Part shown: positions 1 through 12,071 of the stretch, piece by piece | How the letters are laid out: every line of letters begins with the position of its first letter | Position numbering within the stretch: position 1 is the stretch's first letter | DNA from: Argentina anserina | Lineage: Eukaryota > Streptophyta > Magnoliopsida > Rosales > Rosaceae | NCBI RefSeq assembly: GCF_933775445.1 | Contig: NC_065877.1 | Coordinates: 4,774,001 to 4,838,000 of the forward strand | Length of the DNA stretch: 64,000 bases | Reading direction: 5' to 3' | Notes under the pieces: model-generated | Seen by the model: the letters and a program-made list of their open reading frames with translations, nothing else | The model's database searches: none | Told to the model about the DNA's origin: nothing | Made by a program: the position numbers and the translations under genes

Positions 1-1878
1 TATAAATTACTTTCAGTAAATGTAAAAAGTAATTTGTAAAAGGGTAATTTAGTAAATTTTATTTACTGAGTTTGTATTTACATTTAAATCGTACGTATAC
101 GTACAAAAAATACGTATTAATATTTATACGTACAGAAATAGGTATTAATATTTATACGTACAGAAATACGTATTAATATTTATACGTACAGAAATACGTA
201 TATAATATTTATACATACAGAAATACGTATTAATATTTATACGTACAGAAATACGTATATAATATTTATACGTACAGAAATACGTATATAATATTTATAC
301 GTACAGAAATACGTATATACTATTTAAACGTACAGAAATACGTATAAACGTACAGAAATACGTATAAATCGTGAACAGTAACCGTGAACAGTAATTTCGT
401 AAAACCGAAAATTGCTGAACAGTAACCGATTATTACTGTTTCGGCATTTAAAGGTTTACGAAACGATTCTAAATGCTTGTCTTATCTTTTTAAGGTGATC
501 GCTAAATCGAGGAAAGGAATTATCATCGGAAATTGTGGAATTACGCTCAAGTCAATAAGGTGAGTAAAATCTCACTGAATTACGAATCTACCCTCGTGGT
601 GATTCAACATTTTTGCAAGTGTGTTTATCAAATGAATTACAACATGTATATAATTTAGTGGACTACATATATACAGTATAATGGTAATAAGTACATATAT
701 ATATATATAGTTCATTAAATTACGTACTGTTATTAATTCATTAACAATAGTCATTTCGGTGACGGAAAATTGTGCATGAGTATGTGATTTAAATGGTACA
801 ATATGATGTGAGAATATTGTACGTAATTTTTCAGGTGTTTATGAAATATGACATGCATAGGATATAGTGGACTATGTATATATTGTATAAATGGTAAATA
901 AATACGAATATATATAGTTTGCTATATAATATATTGTTATGATTTTTATTGTGGTGATATCGTGAAAGTTTTAAAACGTACAATATGATGAGTGATTATT
1001 GTACGTGATTTTAACATTGAGATTGTTAAAATGTTGATTTGTCTTCGGACGTGATTTGGTACAATATGATGTGAGATTATTGTACGTGTTTGGCAAGTCG
1101 GAACCTAGCCTTTGGCCGGGCGAAAGTTACGATACAGTTAGAGCTCTAGTCTGTCTGCCTTAGTACTGCATGCGAGGTAACGGGTGGTTATCTGCTCATG
1201 GGTACTCGGTGTATTTTGGATGTTGGGTAGCGGGTGGCTATCCAATATCAACGGTGTATTACGAGAGGGGTAACAGATGTGTACCAGCGTTCTTGGTACC
1301 CGTATTATAAATGCATTGGGTAACCAGAAGGGTTACTTAATTTCCTCATGAGCTTTATATTTCATATTTCTTTGGGTCAACCAGATGGGCTGACCATTGG
1401 CTCATGGGGGCATTTATATTTGTTGTTGTGATCTTTCGTATATTTTGATATGCGAATTATATTTTGATTTTACTCATACGAGCTATAAGCTTACCGGGTT
1501 TGTGTTTACAATCCCGGTGCACCAATTCGATGGTGTAGGGGATAATTCTGCAGGTGCTGATTAGTGGGGGTTGAGTGACGACTACAGAGGCTTGAAGTCG
1601 TTCTTATCCTGTTGTGGTGAGATTTCTGGCGTGGATTTGTGTGAGAATTTGAGTGAATTTATTTGTGAGATTTGTGAGTGATTTGTGAGGATTATTACAT
1701 TTCCATTTTATGTATGGATTATAAATTTGGGTTGTAATAATTGGTTGTCTGAGTTGTATTGAGAACTCAGAATTGATCCGCTGTTACACCTTATTGATTT
1801 CGATTTATTGAGATTATTTTGTGTTTAACGACTTTAGAATTTTGAGTTTTTTAGGATCGAAATTTTGGGGTCGTTACA
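1..1878 (+). repeat. Truncated LTR of the window's main Ty3/gypsy LTR family (3' portion)
   Basis: The left end is cut by the window. The segment is collinear with the 3' two thirds of the full LTRs at 17943-20498 and 27712-30178: the AT-rich part with repeated CGTA motifs, the block ending in GGTGAGTAAAATCTCAC, the paired GGTAAC-type motifs at about 1178-1330, and the terminal GGGGTCGTTACA. It ends in CA at 1878. No internal retrotransposon region follows, so this is either a solo LTR or the 3' LTR of an element lying upstream. Confidence 0.85.
94..368 (+). repeat. Tandem repeat inside the LTR, about 10 units of roughly 29 bp
   Basis: Units of the form TTTATACGTACAGAAATACG followed by TATTAATA or TATATAATA repeat head to tail; the last unit is shorter. 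Sister LTRs have only a few loosely related units at this position (for example 19140-19250), so the array expanded in this copy. It consists of very AT-rich near-palindromic TACGTA steps. Confidence 0.85.
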
Positions 1879-2334
1879 ATGATGGCCGGGCGGCGGAGAT
1901 CCGGCGGCCCAAAGTCGGCTGCTCGGGAGAGAAATTTCTGGATTTTTTTCGGGGTGAACAGTACTCGTGAACAGTAACTATCCGAATTTCTGCTTTTTCT
2001 CCCATTTTTCTCTTTAATTCCCCTATCTATACTATTTTCCAAAATTGTCCAAATATCTTTTGATTCATAACTTCTTCATACGAACTCCGATTTAGGCGTG
2101 CCACGTGTCCACTAATTTGTATCGATGAGCTCTACGACTTTCATGTAAAAAGTTTCCTAAGAATCCCAATGAGTCAAAAGTCAACTCTTAGACTCGTCAA
2201 ATTGAATGTTTCCGAACAATTAATATTTCGAACCCTTTCGTTTTCATTCTCGGCTAATAAAATTAGACAATGACCAATTTAATAATATCCGTGAACTCAT
2301 TGGAAATTAGATATGAATTTTTCGGGTTATTACA
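1879..2334 (-). repeat. Inverted LTR fragment, U3 end of the second LTR subtype
   Basis: This is collinear with 32741-33194, the U3 end of the inverted solo LTR at 30602-33194, and ends in GGGTTATTACA as that copy does. Homology starts on the base after the forward LTR ends. The missing R-U5 half is expected upstream of the window if the forward LTR inserted into this one. Confidence 0.8.
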
Positions 2335-2983
2335 TCGACTTCTAGCAGGCACAAGTTTAAGCTTAATCGATCTATCACTAGTGCAAGGGGATTCCTCAAT
2401 AATATATAAATAGTACGTAGCCGTTTAATTTGAATTTAACCAATTACTTCATCAACAAACTCCAAATTAAAACTAAAAATTGGATCTATCAGAGGTCATC
2501 TCTCTTTCTACATGGAGACCGAGAGATTGTGACATTACGTAGTCCAAAATAGTCTAACAAAGGAATTAGCCTAGAAGGCAATACTTTTTCTTCAAAAGAG
2601 AATCAAATGGTTTCACACATAAACCCTTGTCTTGAATCAAACCCAGGACATATCTACATAATGGTGCCATTACCATTTAACTCAGAAAACAAATGAAGTA
2701 CAACATTGATACCACAACTGATATACTACACTAGAGACCTAGAGTATCACATACTCGCCGGCAGTTGAAACTTTCATCAGCAGAGTTGCTCGGTACGTAT
2801 GTACACCAGCCATTTATTATAATTATACCATACAGAGAAAATTAAGCAAAAGGTGCACTTTCAGAAACCCTAGCTCTTACTTGATATTGCAACAATACGA
2901 AAACAAATATCAGTTACGTACCCAAAGATCATATGCATGCAGGTACGTAGAGCTTAAACCTTGCTAATAATATGGTATGAGAT
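2335..2983. other. Intergenic, 3' flank of the broken LTP gene
   Basis: No reading frame or repeat is recognised. A 10-nt terminal exon like those of the sister LTP genes was sought on the minus strand here and not found with confidence. Confidence 0.5.
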
Positions 2984-3372
2984 TCATATTTCAGGTTTCT
3001 TTACATACCTCTTGCAGTTGGTGGAGGGGCTGATCTTGTACGGAATATTGACTCCACACTTGGCGGGAAGCCCGGCAGCAAATCGGACCTTATTGCCTGA
3101 TTTGCCTCTGTAGTGAATACTGGTAATTGCTTCTTTCAAACAGCTGCAAACACCCTGGCGCTCGGCGGCGGTGGGTACCATTTTGTAGAGGGTCTTGATC
3201 TCGCTACAGAAACCTACGTCAGGTCTCCCACCGGTTTTCAAGTAGGGAAGGCACGGCGTCAGCCCCTTAATAACCGACTGTAGCTTACGGATGCTTTCGC
3301 TCCGCTAGGAGAAATCGCCGTCAGGGACATCACCACCAGGAAGAGTAGTGTAAAAGTCCTTGAGCAAGCCAT
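2984..3372 (-). pseudogene. Broken type-1 nsLTP gene
   Basis: The minus strand encodes a hydrophobic signal peptide from an ATG at 3372-3370 (starts MACSRTFTLLFLVV), then an LTP domain with LTPCLPYL, VCSCL, KCGVNIPYKIS and TNC. Two lesions are visible. The frame shifts near 3276-3288, where the first cysteine (the TCGQV motif of sister genes) should be; the signal-peptide frame then hits a stop while the LTP frame continues one base over. The paired CC of the eight-cysteine motif reads FC (TTC at 3211-3209), removing a disulfide cysteine. A TATA box remains upstream. The alternative is a sequencing error at the frameshift, but that would not explain the lost CC cysteine. It is the outermost of five same-strand LTP loci. 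Confidence 0.8.
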
Positions 3373-3480
3373 GACCAAGTGTTACTGATATGCTTGAGAT
3401 CGATCACTAGAATTTGATGAGCAAGGTTTGGAGAGCGCTGTTGTTACTTGTGAGTAAGAATGCTGATCGAAGGGTATGGC

Positions 3481-3490
3481 TTTATATATA
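3481..3490 (-). promoter_or_regulatory. TATA box of the LTP pseudogene
   Basis: TATATATAAA on the minus strand, about 110 bp upstream of the ATG, at the spacing seen in the intact LTP genes. Confidence 0.55.
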
Positions 3491-4714
3491 ATATTTTAGG
3501 CATTACTCTATAATAGCAGGGCAAGAATTCAAAACTTTGGTGTTAGAACCAAAGTGAACTCATCATCATGATTCTATAGTATTAATCTGAACAAGAATCA
3601 AATTGCAGGAGATATAATTCTTGTTCATGTTGGTTTGTTTTAGGATTAAGTATATCTAGTCCTACAAGGTAAGTGAATCCACAATCAACATGTAATAAGG
3701 TAATTATATTTGTATTGCATCAGGAAACCTAATTAGAGTTAAACTTGGGAATCAAGTCATGTTTTTATGGGAAATCCTTGATGCCGAGTTGATCGCTATA
3801 TATAGGATTGTTGGTCTATGTTCCCTCTACAACAAGATATTCAGTTTGCATGCCCCATAAATGGTATCTAAGTCTAGAGATGAACTGATAACTCGATCTG
3901 GGACAACGAGTTATCAGTTTAATTATACATATAAGTCATTACTCATTAGTGAACCAAATGACATAACACACTGTACAGGACTAAATGATAGCAAAAGCTT
4001 TCATACTCTCATACTGGTGGGTGAGTAAAACATTAAGCGTATTCACAATTTAGTCTTCTGTTTTTTTTTCTTTCTTTCGACAATTTAATCTTCTGTGATT
4101 TATGGACGAGTATGTAAAAGGAAAATTTCAAATCTTCTATCGAGTCATTTTGTTGAAAGTGTCCAAATTTTAATTTAATCTTATGTGATTTGCACTTAAT
4201 CCACTGACATGCATCCTACTTCAAGTACAGTTTAGTAAAGTTTGTAACTAAATTTGAAGTTTGATTAATGGAGATCAAAGATTAACATCTTTTTATACCT
4301 TTTGTCTGCCATTGGCACCCATGTTGCCATATTCTGAGCCCCTCACATCTAACATACCGTAACGTACGCGAAATGAATTGTTTCCAGATCGAGAATACCT
4401 ATTTGCAAGGTATATTACAACCAAGCACACAGGGTGGCACACCGTAGTAGAATACACAGATAACCACAAGTAACACTGTACGCTAGATAGTTGATTATTG
4501 ATTCACAACCGAGTTTAGCACCTCCAGGATATGTACGGATAACTATTGGAACATATATCTTATTATAATTGAAAGATAGCATACAGATCTTGTGGAGAGA
4601 CTTATTCTAAGAGCCATGACATATTCGTATTCGCGATCGTACAAATAGCTTCTCTTCATAAGAAGGACGTACGTCACAAACATCCATTTTATTCGGTTGC
4701 ACACTTGAAGCACT
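3491..4714. other. Intergenic between LTP loci
   Basis: AT-rich sequence with only short chance reading frames. No repeat or gene is recognised. Confidence 0.5.
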
Positions 4715-5285
4715 TCAGCCGATCCTGCGTTACAATTCACAATAAATTAAAAATTAGACATTTTAATTGGATTAGCTCAATGCGGCAATTGTTCTTCATA
4801 CATATTAGTAATTATATGTGGTCACCCCAAAAATTATTCGTTACCAACATTTAACTGTTAAGGCAGACAGATCAAAATGAATGCCATGCAACAAACTGAG
4901 AAGCCAAAATAACAAAGTAGGGTTCAGCTGCGTACGTGTTACAATTGGTGTCAGGGCTCATTGTGTAAGGAAGCCTAACACCACATCGGTTCGGGAGACC
5001 GGCCACGAGGTTAAGCTTGAGTCCCCGGGTGGCTCGAGCAGCTGCAACCAAGCACCGGCAAATAGACTGGTGGTCGACGGTGGTCTTAGCTGAGTTGCGA
5101 AGGTATCTGACACCACTGCAACACTGTGCAGGGACATACCCACCATTCTGCAGGTAAGGTATGCATGGGATCAAGCTCTGCGACACCTGGCCACACGTGA
5201 CGGCGTAGGCCGGTAACGGTGAACGAGCAACCACCAGGCACATGAGGACCACGATGGCCAACCTAGAGGCCACAGAACTCGTCAT
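4715..5285 (-). CDS. Type-1 non-specific lipid transfer protein, 2 exons
   Basis: Predicted CDS is complement(join(4715..4724,4936..5285)), 119 aa. Residues 1-28 form a signal peptide ending LPAYA, so the mature protein starts VTCGQV. All eight cysteines of the LTP fold are present (TCGQ, PCIPYL, QCC, ICRCL, RCGVRLPY, TNC). The family binds acyl lipids in a hydrophobic tunnel outside the cell, with roles in cuticle and defence. The unspliced frame would run into an unrelated tail; a GT donor at 4935 and an AG acceptor at 4726-4725 give a 10-nt last exon and C-terminus NCNTIG, as in the three sister genes. It has the longest intron of the set (211 bp) and an unusual arginine-rich stretch (AAARATRGLKL) before cysteine 7. 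The splice site is inferred, the domain certain. Confidence 0.82.
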
Positions 5286-5378
5286 GAATATATGTCGGTT
5301 GGGAAGGCCGGACCTGGCTAGTTAGTGTTTCTCGATTTATGACTATCTGGTATATCCATGAACATTTGGGTATGGTGG

Positions 5379-5386
5379 TTTATAAA
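5379..5386 (-). promoter_or_regulatory. TATA box of the LTP gene at 4715-5285
   Basis: TTTATAAA, 94-101 bp upstream of the ATG on the minus strand, matching the TATA position of the sister genes. Confidence 0.55.
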
Positions 5387-5399
5387 TGAAAATGTGAAA

Positions 5400-6921
5400 A
5401 CGTGGGAATGTAAAAGAAAGACACGTCCATGTGCTTACGGAATAGGGTGGTATTAGTTGGGACTTGGGAGCTAGCTAGCTAGCTCGGCACGATAGATTGA
5501 AATCTGTTAATTATACTTGTTGTTTAGCACCTTAGGCAATAAATATCCTTAACCAGAAACTTCCGTCTCCACCGTATTCACGTCTATATCTTTTCACAAA
5601 GAATATAATCAGATTATGTTCTAAAGGGCAAGAAATTTTATGTATATCAGAGCTCTTCTAGATCACATGTATGTTATTAGTTATGTGATACACAGTTGAC
5701 CTATTAAAAAATGTTAACATCGATCATGACCTGTATCATAAGAAATAATTTGGTTAATTAGTACCTTAAAATGAGTCGGTCATTTGTGCAGGTCAATATA
5801 TTGTTTAGATATATCACCCTCCATTTGCATAACATTGTCAATGTTATGAAACTTTGTGTAGTATAGAAAAAAAATTATGATATATGTACTGAGAAACACT
5901 AGAGAACCCTATGGTTAATAGATGGAGTTGTAAATTATGTTGCAAATTCTTGCAATAAAAAAAGTGCGAGGACAACTTACATGACAACTAATTAGATGGC
6001 AATATTTGTTGAGACGCGAAATTGATACTCATTTTTACAAAGAGGTTATCGGTTGTCTCGACCTTAATACGTGAGTTGGAGCTTCTAACGTACTCTATTT
6101 CTCCTAGTCTCTACCCCATGCAGATGCCTCTATCCCATGCAGACGTTTGGTGAAAGAAATATTCATGAACGGGTCCGGGAGTGGTTCTACTGTCGATTCC
6201 ATCACCTAGCTTATTGTTTCTCCGATCAGTTTTATTGTTATCACCTATTTGTTAATGTCAACAGATCGAATGTAGTATATATTATCCTTCAAATTGGGAA
6301 AAGCAAGAACAAGCGAGTCTCCTAGCTAGCTCCTCATTATTTGATCGCCTTGTGTAAAACGCCCATATATAGCTGGAAGACAAAACAAGATTACATTGAG
6401 AAGCATTTTGTTGACTCATAGGCATTCGTTATCTCAAGCACAACGAGTGTGGGAGCGAGATGGAAAACTCTAGCTTGTCTCTCACTCTCACTTCTTAGTA
6501 TTCTCACTTTAAAGCATCCTCATGAAATCACGAGTATAAATTAGCTTTCTTGTTAATAATGGTGCTTATCTGCTTGAAGGTGGATGAACTGGGAGATTTG
6601 TAACTTATTATTGTGAAGTTTTGTAAAAGAATCTATGGCGTGCGTTGTTTTTGCACGGCTTGTTAATCTATGACCTCGTTGATTAAAAAAAAAAATCTAA
6701 GCAAAGACATGAGGCAAAACTGCAAAAGGCATAAACAAAGTTCAAACTCGTAGGATTGATTAATAAATAGACGAGTAGAATACAGCGATAGTAGATGACA
6801 TATATGTAGAGTAACTTTTGCTAATGCTACACTAAGGATGGAATCACCCCCACTTTATTTAACGATCGATACTATCACTTCGATCATGTCATCGGAAGTT
6901 CACTGTCCATCACTTAGCTGA
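5400..6921. other. Intergenic between LTP loci
   Basis: Promoter side of the 4715-5285 gene and 3' side of the 6922-7392 gene. No repeat or gene is recognised; the ORFs present are short and lack motifs. Confidence 0.5.
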
Positions 6922-7392
6922 TCATTTCACGCTGCAGCACCAAAAGAAGAAAGCCATGATATTAACTTTGGGTTCCATTTGAAAAACACGTACGATGGTA
7001 CAAGATATATTGCCAACGATCGAGAAAAAAAATAATGTAGCTAGTTACCTGGCGCAGTTGGTGGAGGTGCTGATCTTCCATGGAACGCTAACTCCGCACT
7101 TGCCTGGAAGCCCAGATGCAAGGTTAGGGTTGAGTCCTTTGATTCCACCGGCAACCTGTTTGAGGCAATTGCAGGCGGCCTGGCGGTCACTGGTGGTCTT
7201 AGCCATGGAGTTGAGGGTCTTAACTCCGTTGCAGCAAGCGGCAGGGACAGCACCGCCACTCGTCACGTAGCTTGCGCATGGTGCAACGTTGCTCGCAACT
7301 TGGCCGCATGTGATGGCTTGAGCTATGGGCAAAGCAACCACCATGCACAAGAGAGCGACCAAAGTAAGCTTCATCGCGGTAGAGGTAGCCAT
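6922..7392 (-). CDS. Type-1 non-specific lipid transfer protein (allergen-type), 2 exons
   Basis: Predicted CDS is complement(join(6922..6931,7049..7392)), 117 aa. The signal peptide ends PIAQA at residue 26; the mature chain of 91 residues is the standard LTP1 length and carries the eight-cysteine pattern ([31 protein letters not shown]). Other family hallmarks are TTSDRQAAC and [11 protein letters not shown] at 7048 and an AG at 6933-6932, after a pyrimidine-rich tract, define a 117-bp intron. Splicing changes the C-terminus from NCAR to NCASVK, the usual LTP1 ending. The protein is secreted and binds lipids. It lies nearest the left side of the inserted chromovirus, 2.6 kb from it. Confidence 0.93.
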
Positions 7393-7487
7393 AATGCACT
7401 CTGAGGATGATGTTGAGATTGTAATGTATATGTAATACTTGTGCTGGATTCTTGAGTGAGTACTGAAGGTGTAACCCGGATGGGGTA

Positions 7488-7495
7488 TTATATAG
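7488..7495 (-). promoter_or_regulatory. TATA box of the LTP gene at 6922-7392
   Basis: CTATATAA on the minus strand, 96-103 bp upstream of the ATG. Confidence 0.65.
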
Positions 7496-7499
7496 GGAA

Positions 7500-9118
7500 T
7501 GGAATGGCATGGGGTAAGTCTCTAATTAGACGTTAGACGATCACATCAATCATTACTTCTTAGTACGTTAGACGTTAGTGTTTCAATTCCATCGATCTGA
7601 TAATGTTCTGTTGATAACACAAATAAAATTGTACATGCCACATGTTTTCAAACCATTAGAAACTTCTCGACTATAAGTAATTTAGGTGTGAGAGTTGCAT
7701 GCATAACCGAGTCCGTGCAGGGAATATTTTTCTTTCAGTTAGATTCTTGTAAAAATGATATTATGGGTGCAATTTCACTTGTTATATTCTGTTCTTGTTT
7801 CATGATGAAAAAATTGAAAATAAATCTCCAACGTAGGAAATGCTTTCAATTATTTCTGTTAGACCTAATGAGAATAATTTTGAACAGAATAGGCATTCGT
7901 TCATCACTATAACTAATTAATTGAAGCATCACTACTGGCCACATCCCAGAATAAGGTTAGTGTGCTATCTCTATCAAACTATAAATGCCATTACTCAAAG
8001 TGTGTACGTGTAAGAGGAGTTGGGAAGGACTCGGTTGGCAGTTGTGCTCGGTTTAATGCTTCGGTAATATATATGTTTGGTTTTTAGATTACAGTTGAGC
8101 ACGTCCCTTCACTATGAAGTAGCAATATGCCTGCCATTCTATCAAAAAAAAACCTCGATCGATATATTTCAACCTGTTTGTTGAAAAATATACACATTTG
8201 CCGTCTAATTAATTCAACTAATTGACAAATTGAAGAAGTTGGACTGAAAATCTCGCTCCTTACAATTGTACACAAAGCCGAGACATGCGGAAAATTCTAG
8301 CCTACGCTACTGCATATTATGCAGCAGCCTCATTTTCCACACATTATCACACACACCCTATGTGCATGTTATGACATCTAATCTATACCACACATCAGTA
8401 TATGTATAACATACACTGCTGCACAACAGATGAACCCGAGACATACACTGTCCGATCTCTAGCTAAAATAGTAACAATATCATTCACGAGTCCCAAAAAG
8501 TATTGAAATGTTAACTACGTACGTACATACCATATCCTTGCCCAATTCGTTGTGTCTGTGGCTCAATCTGGGGTGGCCACCCATACGTGAGGTTGTTCCG
8601 GTTTGTTCTTAATAGTTACGTAGTGACTTACTGGCATGCATGGTTACTAAATTGAGTTTCATTCTAGGTCTCTAGCTAGGAGTCTAGGTTATGTATAGTT
8701 TGGCCTAGCTAGTTCAACTGTCTCGTGCTCCTGTAAGTGTACCGTGTTAATATCGGTCTTCCTCTTTCGTTCATTATACTGGTATTGCTTGACGCCGATG
8801 ATTTCAAAGAAAGAGAGTTTCTATTTACATATTTGTCGACAACAGAAGGGATATCTTTCAAAAGCTATTAATGTAAAATGTGCTAAATTAAAAATTAATT
8901 AAGTTGTAATTTTAGGCCCCATGCATGCCAATATATATTTGGACCTATATGTTATTGAACTCTTGTTTTCGATTCAGCAATATGTATGATTGTTCAACGG
9001 GATATAGTCAGGGGAGAAATTAGCCACAGGCTCCTCTGGGCTTGTAAAATTTCTGACTCTTTAAAGTAAAAACAAAAACAAAAAATACTGCACTTGTGAA
9101 GATTTTCGTGAGCAATTA
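7500..9118. other. Intergenic, no recognised gene
   Basis: Promoter-distal sequence of the LTP gene. ORFs at 7688-7912 and 8084-8275 have no recognisable motif. Confidence 0.5.
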
Positions 9119-9895
9119 GTGCCCAGTTTGGGACAGCTGTGTTGTGAGCAAAATGACTTTTAAAGCAGCTGTGAGCAAAATGACTTTTGAAGTAGCTGTG
9201 AGATGAAGTAGTTAAGGTGTTTAGTAAACTGTTCTCCGAAAGTGCTGTTGGAATGCATAATTACTATATAAGATATGAATGCAAAATTATAATGTAACTT
9301 TCAAGTTTCTAACTATTATACATTCAAAAACTATTTCTCTTGGCATATCATTGAAAAACAAATATTTCTATTTGTTAATTCATCTCTTTATATAGTTAAT
9401 TTTTTTTATATCAATTGTTAAAGATAATTCTTTTATTTATTCATTATGCTCTTATCTCCCTTTTGTCGAGATCCATCTCCCATGTTAAAAATGAAGATGC
9501 AGATTCAAAAAGGGGGAGAGATATGCCGAAGAAGATGGAGATTGGACCAATGAATTAATGGATGGGTGTGGTTTGAATTATGGGTTTATGGGTGAATGCA
9601 TGAGTCAATTTAAAGTCTCAAATAACTATTAAATTTCTAGGTTCAATGTAATTTTTAAATAAGACAAAGAGAAAAAATGTAGTTGAATAATTTCATTTAA
9701 TCAACCTCCGTGTTTTTCATCCGGTTCCACAAAACCGTTTCCAAAAGCTACCCTATAGTAGCTTTTGATTTCCTGCTGTTGGCAACATAGCTTTTGCCCA
9801 AAAGCCAAAATCTTGAACTCACCAAACATCCCCACTGAATGCCAAAAGCGCTTTTGGTCCAAAAGCCGGGTCCAAAAGCTACCACAAACTGGCAC
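9119..9895. mobile_element. MITE-like element with imperfect terminal inverted repeats
   Basis: The left end begins GTGCCCAGTTTG. The right end, read inward on the opposite strand, begins GTGCCAGTTTGTGG, so the termini form an imperfect inverted repeat. Inside, both ends have many AGCTGTGAGCAAAATGAC and AGCTTTTGG-type motifs, typical of small non-coding DNA elements. At 0.78 kb with no transposase frame it would be non-autonomous. I could not identify a convincing target duplication, so superfamily and exact ends are uncertain. Confidence 0.5.
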
Positions 9896-10020
9896 CTAGG
9901 TCTTGTTTCACAATCAATCAAACCTAGCTTCAAACCGATCAAAACTAGAACAGTTAAGATGTCCAGTGTTATACCTCCACTAGCATAGAGGTAGTATGTC
10001 ATGCCATCAAGCATAAGTAT

Positions 10021-12057
10021 TGTAATGACCCGATTTTTTCGGAAACAAATTATTTGAATTTTTAGAAATTAATAAAGTTTGTAAATTTAATAAACCGCAT
10101 TTGTTTCGCTTCGCGACATTGACAAATCGAAAACGGAACCGTAGTCGGAAATCTAAATTGGAAAAACATTACGTTCTGCGATGCCGGAGTCGACTTTTAC
10201 TCTGTCGCTCGTTTCCCAAACCTTCATTCACGAAAATTGTAAAGCTCGTCGATACGAGTTTTTGGACACGTCACGCATTCTAATCGGACATCGTACGTGA
10301 AAGTTATTAACGACGGAAGTTAGTTTCCGGTTTTGGAAAAAGGTATAAAATGGAAATTTTAGGGATTAGGGTTTCCATTTTTGGAAACCCCTCACCCGCC
10401 TCCCTCCCTTTTTCTCTCTTCTCTCTCTCTATCCCCGATCTCTCCCTCCCTCAGAAAACATCGCCGGCGATCTCGCCTACCGGACCTCCGTGGCTCTCAC
10501 CGCCTCGCCCAAAAGCTTCGCACGGTCCACCACTACAAACCGAGCCCTTGCGAGTTCCATCGTCATTCAAACCCTGCTCCCGCGGACGCAAGCTCTCGGC
10601 TCTCATCCCTCTCCACCCTCTGACGCCGCATGCGAGTGATTGAGACTCGATTTGAGCCGCAACACACCTTCCCCGAGGAATCGAGCACCGTCGGCGATCT
10701 AAGCTTCTCCGGCGCCATTTCTGAGTTCTTAGCTTCAATATAGGTAAGGGTTCATTCGATTTGATGGTTGTGATGATTGTAAATGAAATTTGGGTTGAAT
10801 TGAGGAGATTCGGAGGAGGAGGAGGGGAGAATCATACCGCCGCCTTAGGGGGCGCGTGAGGGAAAGTGAGGGGTGCAGGAGGCGGCCTTGGGCCGTGGAA
10901 GGGAAGAATGGAAGTAAAATAGGGGATTTGGGCGGCGGTGGGTGAGCCACGCTCGCAAGTTTGAGCGGCGTGTGAGCTCCACGCGCTGCCACTGTGGGGA
11001 GGCGCGTGAGCGCCATGCGCTGTCGCCGGAGGTGGCGCGTGAACCCCACGCGCCGCCACGTGCGGCGGTGCGTGAACATTGATAGTTCAAACAGTATTTT
11101 TTGTAAAAAGTTATTTCTGTACGGTGAATGTAAAAAGTAATTTTACGAACAGTAAATGTAAAATTATTTTACGTACGGTGAATGTAAAAGTATTTTACGT
11201 ACAATAAATTTAAAAGTAATTTACGTACAGTAATTATAAAGTAAATTTTGAAGGGTAAATCAGTGATTAATATTTACTGACTATATTTATTATGAAAAGT
11301 AATACGTGGATAGTACGTATATGAAGAGTAATACGTAAACATTACGTATATAAAAAGTAATATGTAGATAGTATGTATATGAACATTAATACGTGAATAG
11401 TAATTTAGTAAAAAAAACTACTATTGTTGAACAGTGAAACATTAATACTGTTTCGGCATTTGAGGTTATACGTAACGTTTCTAATCACTTCTTCTTCAAT
11501 CTTGGTGATCGATTAATCGAGTGAAGGAATTGCTTTCAGTATTGTGGGTAAACAGATGGGTTGCCTGATTTCTCATGAGCACTTATATTTTCAAATATTA
11601 TTGGACAACCAGATGGGTTGTCCTTTGACTCATGAGTACATTTATAATTGGATGTTTCAATATTTACTCTCATATTACTATGCATGTTATTTTGTTGTTT
11701 ACTCATACGATCTGCAAAGCTTACCGGGTTTGTGTTTTGCAATCCCGGTGCACATATTCGATAGTGTATGGGATAGTTCCGCAGGTGTGGATTAGCAAAA
11801 TCGACAGACGACGCTGAAGACTTCGAAGTAGCCTTATTTTATTTTGTGGTGAGGATTGAGAGGATTTTTACATTTCCATTTGATATAATGCTTGAATTAT
11901 AAATTTGGATTGTAATAATCTATTCGACTGAGTTGTACTATGGACTCAATTACGATCCGCTGTGACGATAAGATGATTACGATTTATTGAGATTGTTTTA
12001 GAGTTTTTCATGGCTTCGACTTTCGAGTTTCATGCTCGAAATTTAGGGGTCGTGACA
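10021..12057 (+). repeat. 5' LTR of the chromovirus (2037 bp)
   Basis: Starts TGTAATGACCCG and ends GTCGTGACA. It contains a CT-rich leader, a GC-rich block around 10840-11070 and an AT-rich section. Relative to the 3' LTR it lacks 583 bp (equivalent to 19409-19991), joined at a shared GGG, and about 50 bp near 10530. Conversely it keeps about 115 bp of GC-rich sequence that the 3' LTR has lost. Confidence 0.92.
10344..10350 (+). promoter_or_regulatory. LTR core promoter (TATA box)
   Basis: TATAAAA, followed within about 60 bp by a CT-rich leader. The same arrangement is at 18266-18272 in the 3' LTR and near 28031 in the solo LTR, so it marks the likely U3/R boundary of the family. Confidence 0.6.
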
Positions 12058-12059
12058 GT

Positions 12060-12071
12060 TGATATCAGAGC
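12060..12071 (+). other. Primer binding site, initiator tRNA-Met
   Basis: TGATATCAGAGC, two bases after the 5' LTR. It matches the common plant TGGTATCAGAGC site at 11 of 12 positions. Confidence 0.88.

Noticed and set aside
4881..5093. Plus-strand ORF opposite the LTP gene (and similar ones at 6995-7270, 22738-22920, 25768-26112)
   Set aside because: Shadows of the minus-strand LTP coding sequence; no motif, and their boundaries follow the LTP exons.
10350..11090. Proline/serine- and arginine-rich ORFs in the LTR, repeated in other LTR copies (18255-18707, 28021-28636, 46495-47306)
   Set aside because: Produced by CT-rich and GC-rich tracts; frames are not conserved between copies and start/stop positions vary.
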